64,000 nt of DNA from contig NZ_LMJE01000007.1 of assembly GCF_001429245.1 (NCBI RefSeq), positions 473,127 through 537,126 on the forward strand, given 5' to 3'. Both the position numbers and the translations under genes were made by a program. Positions within the stretch are counted from its first letter, which is position 1. Every line of letters starts with the position of its first letter. Shown in pieces: positions 1 to 11,718 of the stretch. The notes below the pieces were generated by a model. The model saw only the letters and a list, made by a program, of their open reading frames with translations. It made no database searches and was not told the DNA's origin. Source of the DNA: Rhizobium sp. Root274 (GTDB lineage Bacteria; Pseudomonadota; Alphaproteobacteria; Rhizobiales; Rhizobiaceae).

Positions 1-1834
1 CACCGGATTGCCGCGCCCAAAGTTCTGCATAAAGGCCACCGAGCGCCACCAGATCGGCATGCGTGCCCTGCTCGATGATCCGCCCCTTTTCCATGACGAC
101 GAGCCGGTCGAGTGCGGCGATTGTCGACAGCCGGTGGGCGATGGCAAGCACCGTCTTGCCCTGCATCAGCCGGTCGAGATTGGACTGGATCGCTGCCTCG
201 ACTTCCGAGTCGAGCGCCGATGTCGCCTCATCAAGCACAAGGATCGGCGCGTCCTTCAGCATGACGCGCGCAATCGCGATCCGCTGGCGCTGGCCGCCGG
301 AAAGTTTCACGCCCCGTTCGCCCACATGCGCATCAAAACCCTTGCGGCCCCGCTGGTCCTCGACCCTCTGAATGAAGTCGAGCGCTTCCGCCCTCTCCGC
401 CGCCTTGATCAGCCGCTCCTCGCCGGCGTCTTCACGGCCGAACAGGATGTTGTCGCGGATCGAGCGATGGAGAAGCGCCGTATCCTGGGTCACCATGCCG
501 ATCTGCGAGCGCAGGCTCTCCTGCGTGACTTTGGAGATGTCCTGACCGTCGATCAGGATGCGCCCGCCTTCGAGGTCGTAGAAACGCAGGAGCAGGTTGA
601 CGAGCGTCGACTTGCCCGCCCCCGAACGCCCGACAATGCCGACCTTCTCCCCGGGCTCGATATGGAGCGTCAGATTGCCGATAACGCCCTTCTTCCGTCC
701 ATAGTGGAAGGTCACGTCATCGAAGCGAATGCCCGGCGAACGAACCTCAAGCTTGGTCGCGGCGGGCGCATCTGTGAGCCCGATCGGCTTTGCCACCAGT
801 TCGGCCGAATTCTGGATCGTGCCGATATTGCGCATGATGCTGTTGAGCTGCGTCATCATCCGCCCAAGCAGCATGTTGAGCCGAAGCACGAGCCCGAGCG
901 TGAAGGCAACGCCACCGGCGGTCACGGCACCGGCAAACCAGAGATCCACCGACAACAGGGCCACCATCAGGATCATCACGCCAGACAGAATGGCAAGCGA
1001 CGACCTCACCCCCGTCAGCAGCCTGGCGAAGGGCCTGAGCGTATCCTGGAACCGGTCGAAGCCGGCGCGAATATAATGATCGTTCTGCCGCTCACGGCCG
1101 AACAGTTTCAGCGTCTGGATATTGGAATAGCTGTCCACCAATCGGCCGTTCAGCATGGAGGCAGCCTCCGCCGTCTCCTTGGCGTGCTTGCGGATCTTCG
1201 GCACGAAATAGCGCGCCAGAGCCAAGAAGATCCCGACCCAGCTCCCGATGATCGCCGCCAGCCGCCAATCGAGCTGGGCAACCAAAGCCATGGTCGAGAC
1301 GGTGTAGATCACCATGAACCAGACGACCTGCAGAAGCGAGGTCAACAGGTCTCCCGTTGACTGCCCCGCCGACCAGACCTTGGTAACGATCCGTCCGGCA
1401 AAATCATTCTGAAAGAAGGACAGCGACTGCCGGCTCACATGCACATGCGCCTGCCAGCGCACCATGTTGAAGAAGTTGAGGACGATCACCTGCTCTTCGA
1501 CCAGCGCGCCGATGGTCACCACCAGGAAGCGCCCGAGAAGCACGATCAGCGCCATGGCGAGCAGCTCCAGCCCGTGTGCGGCAATCAGACCGTCCCATCC
1601 GGCCGCCTTCGGCACGGTATCCAGCAGATCGACCAATCGTCCGACGAACCAGAACAGACCCGCCTCCAGCATGGCCACCGCCCCGCCAAACAGCGCCATC
1701 AGGAAGAAGGCCATCTTCGCCTGGCGCACATAGAACCAGACGAAGGCAAAGGTCTTCTCCGGCGGCCTCAGGTCATCCGAGCGCGCGAAGGGATCCAGCC
1801 AGTTTTCGAAGAGACGTGCGATTGCTTGGAACAT
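1..1834 (-). CDS. MsbA-like ABC half exporter (3' end cut by window edge)
   Basis: The protein joins an exporter membrane domain and an ATPase domain, so it should work as a dimer in the inner membrane; the substrate is unknown. It starts MFQAIARLFENWLDPF at 1834. Several hydrophobic helices fill roughly residues 30-320. The minus strand near 605-645 encodes the Walker A VGRSGAGKST, and near the window edge it reads KGRIIEQGTHADL and then LWARQSG, the usual end of these proteins, so only a few residues are missing. It is a close paralogue in layout of the exporters at 6283-8199 and 61593-63425. No stop codon is visible. Family assignment is secure; function beyond export is not. Confidence 0.9.
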   Translation of the reverse strand, partial: MFQAIARLFENWLDPFARSDDLRPPEKTFAFVWFYVRQAKMAFFLMALFGGAVAMLEAGLFWFVGRLVDLLDTVPKAAGWDGLIAAHGLELLAMALIVLLGRFLVVTIGALVEEQVIVLNFFNMVRWQAHVHVSRQSLSFFQNDFAGRIVTKVWSAGQSTGDLLTSLLQVVWFMVIYTVSTMALVAQLDWRLAAIIGSWVGIFLALARYFVPKIRKHAKETAEAASMLNGRLVDSYSNIQTLKLFGRERQNDHYIRAGFDRFQDTLRPFARLLTGVRSSLAILSGVMILMVALLSVDLWFAGAVTAGGVAFTLGLVLRLNMLLGRMMTQLNSIMRNIGTIQNSAELVAKPIGLTDAPAATKLEVRSPGIRFDDVTFHYGRKKGVIGNLTLHIEPGEKVGIVGRSGAGKSTLVNLLLRFYDLEGGRILIDGQDISKVTQESLRSQIGMVTQDTALLHRSIRDNILFGREDAGEERLIKAAERAEALDFIQRVEDQRGRKGFDAHVGERGVKLSGGQRQRIAIARVMLKDAPILVLDEATSALDSEVEAAIQSNLDRLMQGKTVLAIAHRLSTIAALDRLVVMEKGRIIEQGTHADLVALGGLYAELWARQSG

Positions 1835-1950
1835 GCTTTGCGATATAGGCGGTTTCGCCTTGATGGCAAAGCAAATGGCGCGGGCGTGGAATTACAAATT
1901 GTTCACGCTGAGACCGGTGCAGGGGCGGCCTCCGGGAATACCAAGACGTC

Positions 1951-2970
1951 TCAGCGCAGCCGTCGTCCGTAGAGCGCTTCATAGCGCCGCGCCATGCCGG
2001 GATCGGCCGCGACTTCGCTGAAGATCGGCAGCGCGCTCTCCGTCAGTTCCGCCCGCTGCAGCGATTGCCGGGCCGTTCCGTAGAGCTGCGCCGCAAGCAC
2101 CGGTCGGTGCGTTCGCGCGCAGCCGAAATGGCACGCCATCTTCGGCAGGCTTTTCACCGAGCGGCGGGCAATTCCCTCGGCGTCGGCGACCACCCGCGAC
2201 AGCTTCTCGCCGAGCTGAGCAAGATAAGTCTCGCTGGTCGCCCCGATCAGCAGACCCAGTTCGTCCGGTCCTGTCCAATAGGCCGTGTCGTCCTTGCCGA
2301 TCAGGCGATGTGAGAACCGCCCGAGCGTATTCTTCATGTAGTCGCAAACCTTGGAAAGGCCGGCACGCTCCAACGGCTCGAGACCTTCAACCCTGCAAAG
2401 AAGCAGGCTCAACCCCTGATCCGAAAGTCCGCCGGCAACCATTTCCTGGATGCGATCTTCAAGCGCCTGATACCCTCCGAGCCCGAAGGTGAGCTGTGCC
2501 GTCAGATGCTCCTGACCCGGCACCTCCACGGCCGTCGGCACCAATTGGTCCCGGACACGTTGCAGCGCCTCCAGGCACTGGCCAACCTGATCGTCGACGC
2601 TGGAGAGAAGATCACCACCCTCGGTCCCGGCGTCGTCCGGAACGATAAGCGTCCCCGCCTCCAGCGCCTTGCGCAGTTCTCCAAGCGTCGAGAGGGCCTC
2701 AGATGTGCTGACCTTCAACTGATCGAGTGCGGGCGATGCCACCAGATAGCGGCTGGCGAGTGCGGTCAGATCGCCCTGCCGGACCGGCTTCGGCAGCTTG
2801 ACGAATGCCTCCCGCAATTCAGCCCGCCCCTCGGCCAGGACCTCGAAGATCAGCTGGAAATTCGCCGGCGTGAGCGCAAGACGCTGATTGCTGAGAAAGC
2901 CGAGCGCTCTTCGGCCGATCGCATCGGCCTGGTTGCCTTGCAGAATGGGATGGTCGGTCGCTGTCGGCAT
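1951..2970 (-). CDS. GGDEF-like protein with a degenerate active site
   Basis: The 339-residue soluble protein has a helical N-terminal half and a C-terminal half resembling a diguanylate cyclase domain. Where GGDEF is expected, at about residues 231-241, it reads YWTGPDELGLL, so the signature is TGPDE. The catalytic glycines are partly lost, which suggests a receptor or scaffold rather than an enzyme. I place the start at 2970 because GGAGGTG lies 6 bases upstream; an in-frame ATG at 2985 would add five residues and sit on top of that site. The domain call rests on the local pattern only. Confidence 0.7.
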   Translation of the reverse strand: MPTATDHPILQGNQADAIGRRALGFLSNQRLALTPANFQLIFEVLAEGRAELREAFVKLPKPVRQGDLTALASRYLVASPALDQLKVSTSEALSTLGELRKALEAGTLIVPDDAGTEGGDLLSSVDDQVGQCLEALQRVRDQLVPTAVEVPGQEHLTAQLTFGLGGYQALEDRIQEMVAGGLSDQGLSLLLCRVEGLEPLERAGLSKVCDYMKNTLGRFSHRLIGKDDTAYWTGPDELGLLIGATSETYLAQLGEKLSRVVADAEGIARRSVKSLPKMACHFGCARTHRPVLAAQLYGTARQSLQRAELTESALPIFSEVAADPGMARRYEALYGRRLR

Positions 2971-3076
2971 GGAATTCACCTCCATGGGTGTTCCTATGAC
3001 GGAAGGCTACACCCGGGAGCAGAATCAATCCTTGTCGAAATGACTAAAAAGCCGAAAACACAGCCGTAAGCCCCTC

Positions 3077-3499
3077 TCAGCGGGAAAAGCGCGTCAGATA
3101 GATCCCGAGAAGGATCAAGGCGACCCCGGCCGGCTGGCCAAGGTGAAATTCCGCCGTGCCGCGCAGATAATCGATCAGGAGCCCTGTGATCATCTGCCCG
3201 CCGATGATCAGCAGCCCGGACCGGGCAGCTCCGAGGCGCGGAAAGACGTAAGAGCTGATCGCAACGAAGAAGGCGCCGATGATTCCGCCGAAAAAGTAGA
3301 AGGCCGGCGTCTCCGCCAGCAGCGGCAGCCCGACCCGGTGGATGAAGAGGATGTAGAGGCTGAGCAGCAGGAAGCCGATCGCATGGTTCCACACCGAGGC
3401 AACGAACGGCCCTTGCGTCATCGTCAGCCGGCCATTGATCGACCGGCTCATGCCGACGGCAGCGCCTCCCAGAAGTGCTATTGCGACAGCGCCGATCAT
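3077..3499 (-). CDS. DMT-superfamily membrane protein, YdcZ (DUF606) type, second of a pair
   Basis: This is a 140-residue, almost wholly hydrophobic protein with about four to five membrane helices and the short glycine-rich N-terminus typical of YdcZ/DUF606 proteins. Its ATG follows directly on the TGA of the upstream partner at 3500-3964, so the two are translationally coupled and probably form a heterodimer, as in other paired small DMT proteins. The substrate is unknown. It ends in LTRFSR. Confidence 0.8.
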   Translation of the reverse strand: MIGAVAIALLGGAAVGMSRSINGRLTMTQGPFVASVWNHAIGFLLLSLYILFIHRVGLPLLAETPAFYFFGGIIGAFFVAISSYVFPRLGAARSGLLIIGGQMITGLLIDYLRGTAEFHLGQPAGVALILLGIYLTRFSR

Positions 3500-3964
3500 T
3501 CAGGCCCCCTTGGAGAAGATGAGAAGCGCGCTTCCGCAGATCACACAAGCCGCGGACAGGAAATCGAACCGGTTCAGCCCGCGTTTCGGCGTTCCGAACA
3601 GGCCGAACTGATCCGACAAAAGGCCAAACAGGATCTGGCCGACCAGAAGCAGCGACAGACCGCCCGCCAGCGCCAGCTCCGAATTGACGGCGATCGAACT
3701 CAGCGCCACGGCAAACGCACCGGGCGCTCCGCCGAAATAGGTCCAGAGCGGCGTGCGCCCGCCGGGCTTCAGCCGCCCGGTCCTGCGACCGATCGCCAGA
3801 TTGGCCATCAGCAGCACGAAGGCAGCGACCGCGCCCACACCATGCACCACCCAGGACGCGGTAAACGGCGTGGTGTGGGCGGCAAGCCCGCTATTGATGG
3901 TCACCATGATCGCCAGCAACACCCCGGCGAGAACCGCCCAGAGCCAGTCCATATATTTCAGCAT
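3500..3964 (-). CDS. DMT-superfamily membrane protein, YdcZ (DUF606) type, first of a pair
   Basis: This 154-residue membrane protein has about five hydrophobic segments, beginning MLKYMDWLWAVLAGVLLAIM. The glycine-rich first helix with NSGLAAH is typical of DUF606 proteins, which are half-length relatives of EamA drug/metabolite transporters. It directly abuts the second half at 3077-3499, supporting a two-subunit transporter. The 220 bases between its start and the chemoreceptor gene at 4187 hold no recognisable gene. Confidence 0.8.
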   Translation of the reverse strand: MLKYMDWLWAVLAGVLLAIMVTINSGLAAHTTPFTASWVVHGVGAVAAFVLLMANLAIGRRTGRLKPGGRTPLWTYFGGAPGAFAVALSSIAVNSELALAGGLSLLLVGQILFGLLSDQFGLFGTPKRGLNRFDFLSAACVICGSALLIFSKGA

Positions 3965-4186
3965 AGCATTTCGCGGAAAGGATCCGCGGCTCCGTGATCA
4001 AAGGCCACCGCATATCCGTCGAGAGGGAGGAAGGACAAGCCAATTCGACGAATGGAACGATCAACCGGCTGAATTGACCAGCCTTGAATGCAGGAAGGGG
4101 CATCGCTGCCCCTCCTTCGAACCGTTGAAAACGCAGACTGCCCTACTCTCAACCTCTGGACCGGCCTGTCTGTGGCATCGGCCGAA

Positions 4187-6073
4187 TTACGCTCCGAAAG
4201 CAGTAGCCAGTTTGCGGCCAAGGCTGCGTGCGGGCGAAATCTGCGGCTGGCTCGTCGGCATAGCCGGAGCAATCCGGCCGGCCTGGCGCTGGCCGCCCTC
4301 CTCCGTCCGGAACTGCGCCATAAGCTGCAGCAGCGTTGCGGCCTGCTGCGCCAAGCCATGGCTTGCCGCCGTCGACTGCTCCACCATGGCGGCATTCTTC
4401 TGCGTACCCTGGTCCATCTGGTTGACCGCCATATTGATCTCTTGCAGGCCCGTTGCCTGCTCGCGCGCCGAAGTCACGATCGCCGCCACGTTCTGGTTGA
4501 TCTCCTGCACCTCCCGCACGATAGTTTCCAGCGCCCGACCCGTTTCATCGACCAACGCCACGCCATTGCGCACCTGCTCGCCCGACGTGTTGATCAGACC
4601 CTTGATCTCCTTGGCAGCACTGGCAGAGCGCTGCGCAAGCTCGCGCACCTCCTGCGCCACGACCGCAAAGCCCTTGCCGGCATCTCCTGCGCGGGCGGCC
4701 TCGACCCCGGCATTCAGTGCCAAAAGATTGGTCTGGAAGGCGATCTCGTCGATCACACCGATGATACTGGAAATCTCCGACGACGACTTCTCGATCTGCT
4801 GCATGGCCGCGACCGCACGACGGACGATCTCGCCGGAATGCTCGGCACCCGCACGCGTGCGGCCCACCATCTGACCCGCCTCTTCAGCCCGAACCGAGGA
4901 ATCTTTCACCGCAGTCGTCACCTGTTCCAGCGCCGCTGCCGTCTCCTCGACGGAGGCCGCCTGCTGTTCGGTGCGCTTGGAAAGATCATCGGCGGCAGCG
5001 AGCATCTCGTTGGCGCCGGCATCGATGGCGCGCGCATTCTCGTTGACCGCCAGCATCGCATCGCGCAGACGCTCGACCGACTGGTTGAAGTTGATGCGCA
5101 GTGCATCGAGATGCTCTGTAAACCGGGCATCGATCGAAACGGCGAGATCGCCGTCCGACAGCCGCTGCAGGCCGGAGGCCAGCTGGTCGACGGCGAACTG
5201 CACTTCGGCCACGTCTCGCGCCTTCTGTTCCTCGCGGGCCAGCCGCTCGGTCTCGGAAAGCGAGCGGTTCTCCTCGGCCTGGCGCTCGAGCTCGGTCCGT
5301 TCAATCGCATTGGCTCGGAACACGGCGACTGCTTCTGCCATCTCGCCGATCTCGTCGCGGCGGCCACCGAACGGAATTTCTGACGCCGTATTGCCGGAAG
5401 CAAGGCCCCGCATCGCATCGGTGATTGCCGAGATCGGACGCACCACGCGGTAGAGACTGACGGCGGCCGCGGCGAGCGCCGTCAATGCGGCGCAGATCAC
5501 GGCCGCGACTGAAAGCTGGAAGGCCGTGCGTGCCGAACCCTCGCTCTCGACGCGGAGGGTCGCAGCCACGTCATGATTGACCTTGATGATCTCCTCAAGC
5601 GCCGCCCCGGCGTCACCGCCGATCGGCACCATCTTCGCGATCGTGTCCTTGGCCTGGTAGATCTTCGAGGTCAGTGCCTGCTCGATGAAACTCTGACCGA
5701 GCGCCTGATACTGCGCCACCTTGTCCTTGAACACGTCAAAATGCTGGCGAACCGTCGGCAGCACGATCATCGCTTCGAAGCTCTGGATCGACGCACCGAG
5801 CTTTTCGCTTGCGGCACGGGCTGCATCCACCAGTTTGCGCTTCTCGCCAGCATTGCTGGCGTTGAGGATCATGAGGTTGAGACGGCGAACTTCGCCGAGT
5901 TGCGTCTCGATCTCGGCGATCTGGACAGACCGCTCCATGCGACCGCCGAGTTCGCCGATCTGGTCGCTCATGCCGTTTACCGAATGGATGGCAATGCCGC
6001 CCTGTATGAGCGAGACGATGACCATGAGGCCGAAGAGAAGCGGCAAGAGGGTTTTGATCTTGAGGTTTTTCAC
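4187..6073 (-). CDS. Methyl-accepting chemotaxis protein
   Basis: The 628-residue protein has a classic chemoreceptor layout. A membrane helix lies at about residues 8-30, a helical periplasmic sensor follows to about 185, and a second membrane helix runs about 185-210. A HAMP domain ([12 protein letters not shown]) comes next, then a long cytoplasmic coiled coil. The conserved hairpin tip reads [20 protein letters not shown] and the following [19 protein letters not shown] is also canonical. It should relay ligand binding to CheA/CheW. The sensor looks like a four-helix-bundle domain, so the ligand cannot be read from sequence. It is monocistronic with no che genes nearby. Confidence 0.95.
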   Translation of the reverse strand: MKNLKIKTLLPLLFGLMVIVSLIQGGIAIHSVNGMSDQIGELGGRMERSVQIAEIETQLGEVRRLNLMILNASNAGEKRKLVDAARAASEKLGASIQSFEAMIVLPTVRQHFDVFKDKVAQYQALGQSFIEQALTSKIYQAKDTIAKMVPIGGDAGAALEEIIKVNHDVAATLRVESEGSARTAFQLSVAAVICAALTALAAAAVSLYRVVRPISAITDAMRGLASGNTASEIPFGGRRDEIGEMAEAVAVFRANAIERTELERQAEENRSLSETERLAREEQKARDVAEVQFAVDQLASGLQRLSDGDLAVSIDARFTEHLDALRINFNQSVERLRDAMLAVNENARAIDAGANEMLAAADDLSKRTEQQAASVEETAAALEQVTTAVKDSSVRAEEAGQMVGRTRAGAEHSGEIVRRAVAAMQQIEKSSSEISSIIGVIDEIAFQTNLLALNAGVEAARAGDAGKGFAVVAQEVRELAQRSASAAKEIKGLINTSGEQVRNGVALVDETGRALETIVREVQEINQNVAAIVTSAREQATGLQEINMAVNQMDQGTQKNAAMVEQSTAASHGLAQQAATLLQLMAQFRTEEGGQRQAGRIAPAMPTSQPQISPARSLGRKLATAFGA

Positions 6074-6226
6074 GACTGAAATCCGCGCTTGAAACAGGAA
6101 CCGGGATCACAGCGACCCCTTGCCCCTCCGTGACAGCCCGGCTGTGAACAAAACCTTACACCGTCGGGGGCACTTCTTGCCTTCCTCCTTGCAGCCAGTC
6201 TGTCATGAAAAACAAATACCTAACAG

Positions 6227-6247
6227 AAAGGGGGCATTTCTGCCCCC
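6227..6247 (-). terminator. Rho-independent terminator after the 6283-8199 exporter gene
   Basis: On the minus strand GGGGGCA and TGCCCCC form a 7-bp GC stem with a 4-base loop, followed by TTTCTG and more T-rich sequence. It lies about 36 bases past the stop codon. Confidence 0.7.
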
Positions 6248-6282
6248 AATCATCGTCCCCGGTCGTTTTGCCAGGTAGCGGA

Positions 6283-8199
<1,917 letters not shown>

Positions 8200-8585
8200 G
8201 GGAATGACTCCAGCAATTGAAGCGCAGGCAGACCCCGTTCGCAGGCGTCGCAAATGCGCAGAAAACTTAATGATTGAGGCCAGTTATGGCCGCAGGATGA
8301 ATCTGTTTGGGAAAAAGGGCGAAAGGTTCGCCGTCACGCCGCCATAAAAAGCTGTCGCGGCCAGGGCAGCATACCGAATTGATCCATCGAAGGCCCTCCC
8401 GCTTGCGTGTTGAACAGGCCCCTCTTCTATCTCCGACCTGTTCCAATTTCCAGCCGTGCCGCGAACAGGCGAGACATTCGGTCGCAACTGTTGCTCCCGC
8501 ACCACAGCCATTCCCTCTTCCTCCAGACGCAGCGACTGGAGCCGCGCCCTTGAGCCGTCGCATCACCTGCCGTAAGAACTCCGCC
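8200..8585. other. Intergenic gap between divergent genes
   Basis: About 385 bases separate the exporter start and trmL. It must hold both promoters. I see no convincing gene, repeat or clear terminator in it; the open frames here lack ribosome-binding sites and family signatures. Confidence 0.5.
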
Positions 8586-9050
8586 ATGACCGACCTGCGT
8601 ATCGCCCTCTACCAACCGGATATTCCCGGCAATACCGGCACTATTCTCCGGCTCGCCGCCTGTCTGGCGCTGACCGTGGATATCATCGAGCCGGCCGGCT
8701 TCGTGCTGTCCGACAAGAACCTGAAGCGCGCGGGCATGGATTACCTCGCCAGCGCCGTCATGGTCCGCCACGTCAACTGGGAACGCTTTGACGCCTGGCG
8801 CCGCGAGGGAGGCCGCCGTCTCGTGCTCGCCTCCACCCGCGCCGCCGATCCCTATACACGCTTCGAATACCGGCCAGACGACATCCTGCTCTTCGGCCGC
8901 GAAAGTGCCGGCGTGCCCGACCATGTGCACGACACGGCCGATGCCCGCGTCATCATTCCCATGGTCGAGGGTCAACGCTCGATCAACGTCGCCATGTCCG
9001 CCGCGATGATTGCTGGCGAGGCCCTGCGTCAGACCAATGTCGTATCCTGA
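8586..9050 (+). CDS. trmL: tRNA (cytidine(34)-2'-O)-methyltransferase
   Basis: The 154-residue SpoU-type methyltransferase has its opening signature IALYQPDIPGNTGTILRLAA, the middle motif LLFGRESAGVP and the closing SAM-knot motif IPMVEGQRSINVAMSAA. TrmL methylates the ribose of wobble base 34 in tRNA-Leu isoacceptors as a dimer with a trefoil-knot fold. The start at 8586 gives the standard family length; an open frame extending upstream to 8307 would add a non-homologous tail. Confidence 0.96.
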   Translation: MTDLRIALYQPDIPGNTGTILRLAACLALTVDIIEPAGFVLSDKNLKRAGMDYLASAVMVRHVNWERFDAWRREGGRRLVLASTRAADPYTRFEYRPDDILLFGRESAGVPDHVHDTADARVIIPMVEGQRSINVAMSAAMIAGEALRQTNVVS

Positions 9051-9202
9051 AACGTGGTAAACAGGCATCCGTCAAGGCGAGATCGTCGGGAACCGGCTAT
9101 CCTTGATCCCGCGCGAGGCTCGGCAGCCGGGGATTACAACGGCATTTGCTAAATCATCCGATCCGCGATATGTTGCAATGCAGCAAAACACGGGAGTTGG
9201 AC

Positions 9203-10516
9203 ATGTTTGAAACAGCATTCGCCCTTGGACTGACCCAGTTTGCACGATCCCTCAGCCTGCCGGAACGCGTCCGTCACCGCACCGCGCGAAACGCCGCGCT
9301 CGAACCCTGGCGCCTACGCAACACCGGCCTCGACGCGCTCTACTACGACGTCAAGGCGCTGACATCTGACGAAACCTTCTACATCAGCGACAGCCTGGCC
9401 TCCGAAGGCCTGATCATGATCGTCCCGCCCACGGGCGGCCCGATGCTCACAATCTGCGACAGCGTCGAGGAATACCGCCTGCGCGGTGGCCGCGACGTGC
9501 ATGCGCTTGCCGTCGCCGGCATGGGCGGTTCGGCCATCGGCGCTGCCGCCTTCGCCCGCAACGTGGCCAACGCCATCGGCGAGCCCGTCGCCGCCGTCGT
9601 CTCCGGTTACGGCCTCGGCGACATCGTCAACGAGGCGATCGCCGGCGCCTTCCTCTTCGGCTGGCTCGGCCACATCAGAAGCAATCTCGAAGTCATTGAC
9701 GACGTCGTGGGCCGTCCCAAACTCGGCGCCTATGGCAAACGCGATGAGGACGGTGATGGCAAGAAGAGCCGCGGCCTCGACGCCGATACCGTCACCAGCC
9801 TGCTGGCCGATCCCTCCTTCTCGTTCACCCTGATTGCGGGCCATTCCCGCGGCAACCGGGTGATCGCCGATGCGCTCCATGCGCTGAAGGCAAGCGACCC
9901 CGCCCGGCTGGAGCTCCTCGCCAACACCGCCCGTATCGTGACCTTCGGCGGCCGCATCAAGATGCCGGACGCCTTTGCCGATATCACCGACGTCGTCGGC
10001 GAACTCGACTGGTTTGGCGAGCTCAACTCCCGCCCAAAGATCGCAACGGATATCCGCGTCCCCTTCTGCGGCCACTCGACCAATACCGATATGCCGGGCG
10101 CCATCAAGGTGACGAAGATCATCACCGACATCCTCGCCGGCCACATCGTTCAGGCACCAGAACCGCAAGCCGAGGAGACCGCAGAGGCCAGCGTCTCCGT
10201 CCCCTCAGCAACCGCCCTGGCCGCACCGGACCAGGCGACCCGAGCCTTGGTCGAGCAACCGCTGCCGGTCATGGCGGCACCCGTCGTAGAACTGGCAGAA
10301 CCGGTAGCCGAAGAGACGAGCGAAGTCACGATCGAGGCGACGACCGCAACCGAAGCCGCCCCGACACCTGCCTCTGACGCCGCCGTGGCTATGGAGGCCG
10401 CTACGGAGGCGCAGCCGGACATCCCGCTCACGAGCAAGCCAGAGGAAACCGCTCCGACGGCAGCCCGGAAAGCTCCTTTGAAGTCCGGCCCGAAGAAGTC
10501 CCGCACCCGTCGCTGA
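9203..10516 (+). CDS. Alpha/beta-hydrolase-like protein with long disordered C-terminal tail
   Basis: The 437-residue protein has two parts. Residues 1 to about 312 look like a lipase-type alpha/beta hydrolase. They carry a nucleophile elbow AGHSRGN with Ser215, a candidate acid in the ITDVVGELDW stretch, and a candidate His291 in FCGHSTNTD. The rest, about residues 313-437, is rich in Ala, Glu, Pro and Thr and ends in a basic patch (KSGPKKSRTRR), so it is probably unstructured. I start at 9203 because CGGGAG lies upstream; earlier in-frame ATGs lack one. No signal peptide is evident. The substrate is unknown, and the hydrolase reading is inferred from the motif and the spacing of Ser, Asp and His. 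Confidence 0.7.
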   Translation: MFETAFALGLTQFARSLSLPERVRHRTARNAALEPWRLRNTGLDALYYDVKALTSDETFYISDSLASEGLIMIVPPTGGPMLTICDSVEEYRLRGGRDVHALAVAGMGGSAIGAAAFARNVANAIGEPVAAVVSGYGLGDIVNEAIAGAFLFGWLGHIRSNLEVIDDVVGRPKLGAYGKRDEDGDGKKSRGLDADTVTSLLADPSFSFTLIAGHSRGNRVIADALHALKASDPARLELLANTARIVTFGGRIKMPDAFADITDVVGELDWFGELNSRPKIATDIRVPFCGHSTNTDMPGAIKVTKIITDILAGHIVQAPEPQAEETAEASVSVPSATALAAPDQATRALVEQPLPVMAAPVVELAEPVAEETSEVTIEATTATEAAPTPASDAAVAMEAATEAQPDIPLTSKPEETAPTAARKAPLKSGPKKSRTRR

Positions 10517-10559
10517 CGGGTGCCCCAGCCGACGCCGAAAACTGAGGCGAGGATTCGTC

Positions 10560-11543
10560 TTACAGGTAGATCTTCAACCAGCCTGCCATCGAGGCATTGG
10601 AGATGTTGAGGCCCGAGGCCTGAAGCTGCGACTGCGCCTCCACGGCCATGCGCTTGGTTTCATCCTTGTCCAGGTCGCTGCCCACGCGGCTGTCGGTCCC
10701 GAGGTCGCTTGCCTGCGCCAGACCCTCGATGAAGCCGTCATCCCCCGAGATCTGGTTGCGTACCGCGCCCACTTCGGCACTCGCCCCCACCATGTCGATC
10801 AGCACGCGGTTGAGCGCAGAGATCATTCCGTCGATCTGGTCGGAACCGGTCGCGGCATCGATGCGGATCTCCCGAGCGCTCGAACGGTTCGGCACGGAGG
10901 AGTTTGCGTCCATCAGGTAGTAATCATAGGGCACGCCGCTCATGCTCGTGCCCGCATAGGCGCGGGTGAGCAGGCCGTCGTCGGCCTTCTCCTTCGACAC
11001 CAGCGTCGCCTGAGCGGTATCGAAGTCGATCATGTTGATCGACACGTCTCCCTGATCGCCGGTCGACACGGATGCGAGCAGCGAGGCAACCTTCGGCTGC
11101 TGACCGGCATTCACCTGCAGCCAGTTCTCACCGTTGAACGCGCTCTCGTCGATGACCTCCGAGAGCCTCGCCTTCATCGTGTCGATCTCGGCATTGATCG
11201 CCGGCTTGTTTGCACCGACAGCCTTGGCCTGCACCAGCTTCTGCTGGATCCGGCCCACGATTTCGGTTGCCTGTTCAAGCCCGTTCGCCGCTGTATCGGT
11301 GACCGCCGCCGCAAGCCCGTTCGCATCCTGAACGCTGCCGAGTGACAGGCTGGAAGCGCTGAACGTCGTCGGGATGGACCAGTAGGCGGTGTTGCTATCC
11401 GGTACCGTCGGAGCCGCGGTCTTGGCGGGAGCAGCAGTGTCTCGGACAGAGGCTGCCTGGCGCACACGCTCCAGCGCCTTCGACGAGGCGTCAAGCATCG
11501 CAGCAGAACTGGCCGAAGTCAGATTGAACCCGACTGATGTCAT
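10560..11543 (-). CDS. Divergent orphan flagellin-like protein
   Basis: Of its 327 residues, about 50-145 follow the rhizobial flagellin D1 pattern. Matches include NTAYWSIPTTFSASSLSLG, GLEQATEIVGRIQQKLVQA and SAFNGENWLQVN. The end (DETKRMAVEAQSQLQASGLNISNAS) matches the flagellin C-terminal helix. The first about 50 residues do not: the usual N-terminal flagellin helix is replaced by an Ala-rich segment (AAPAKTAAPT). No other flagellar gene is near. It may be a minor flagellin, a hook-associated variant or a protein in decay. No ribosome-binding site is obvious before the ATG at 11543. Confidence 0.75.
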   Translation of the reverse strand: MTSVGFNLTSASSAAMLDASSKALERVRQAASVRDTAAPAKTAAPTVPDSNTAYWSIPTTFSASSLSLGSVQDANGLAAAVTDTAANGLEQATEIVGRIQQKLVQAKAVGANKPAINAEIDTMKARLSEVIDESAFNGENWLQVNAGQQPKVASLLASVSTGDQGDVSINMIDFDTAQATLVSKEKADDGLLTRAYAGTSMSGVPYDYYLMDANSSVPNRSSAREIRIDAATGSDQIDGMISALNRVLIDMVGASAEVGAVRNQISGDDGFIEGLAQASDLGTDSRVGSDLDKDETKRMAVEAQSQLQASGLNISNASMAGWLKIYL

Positions 11544-11718
11544 GGAAAAACCTTGTGTCGCATCTCATGTCGCACCGGCACCGGGATCATCCCGGCTGTG
11601 TGACATCCAACATGCCATCAAGGTTTTGTCTTTCGCTTACCCGGATCAGAGGCATTTTAGCGAATACCCACTTTGGTCAAGAATGAGACAGGCCCGCCGA
11701 CAACCGGGATCCGCGCCG

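Noticed and set aside
8..1360. Long plus-strand open frame at the window start
   Set aside because: It is antisense to the ABC exporter gene; high GC at third positions of the minus-strand gene keeps the opposite frame open. Its sequence has no family likeness.
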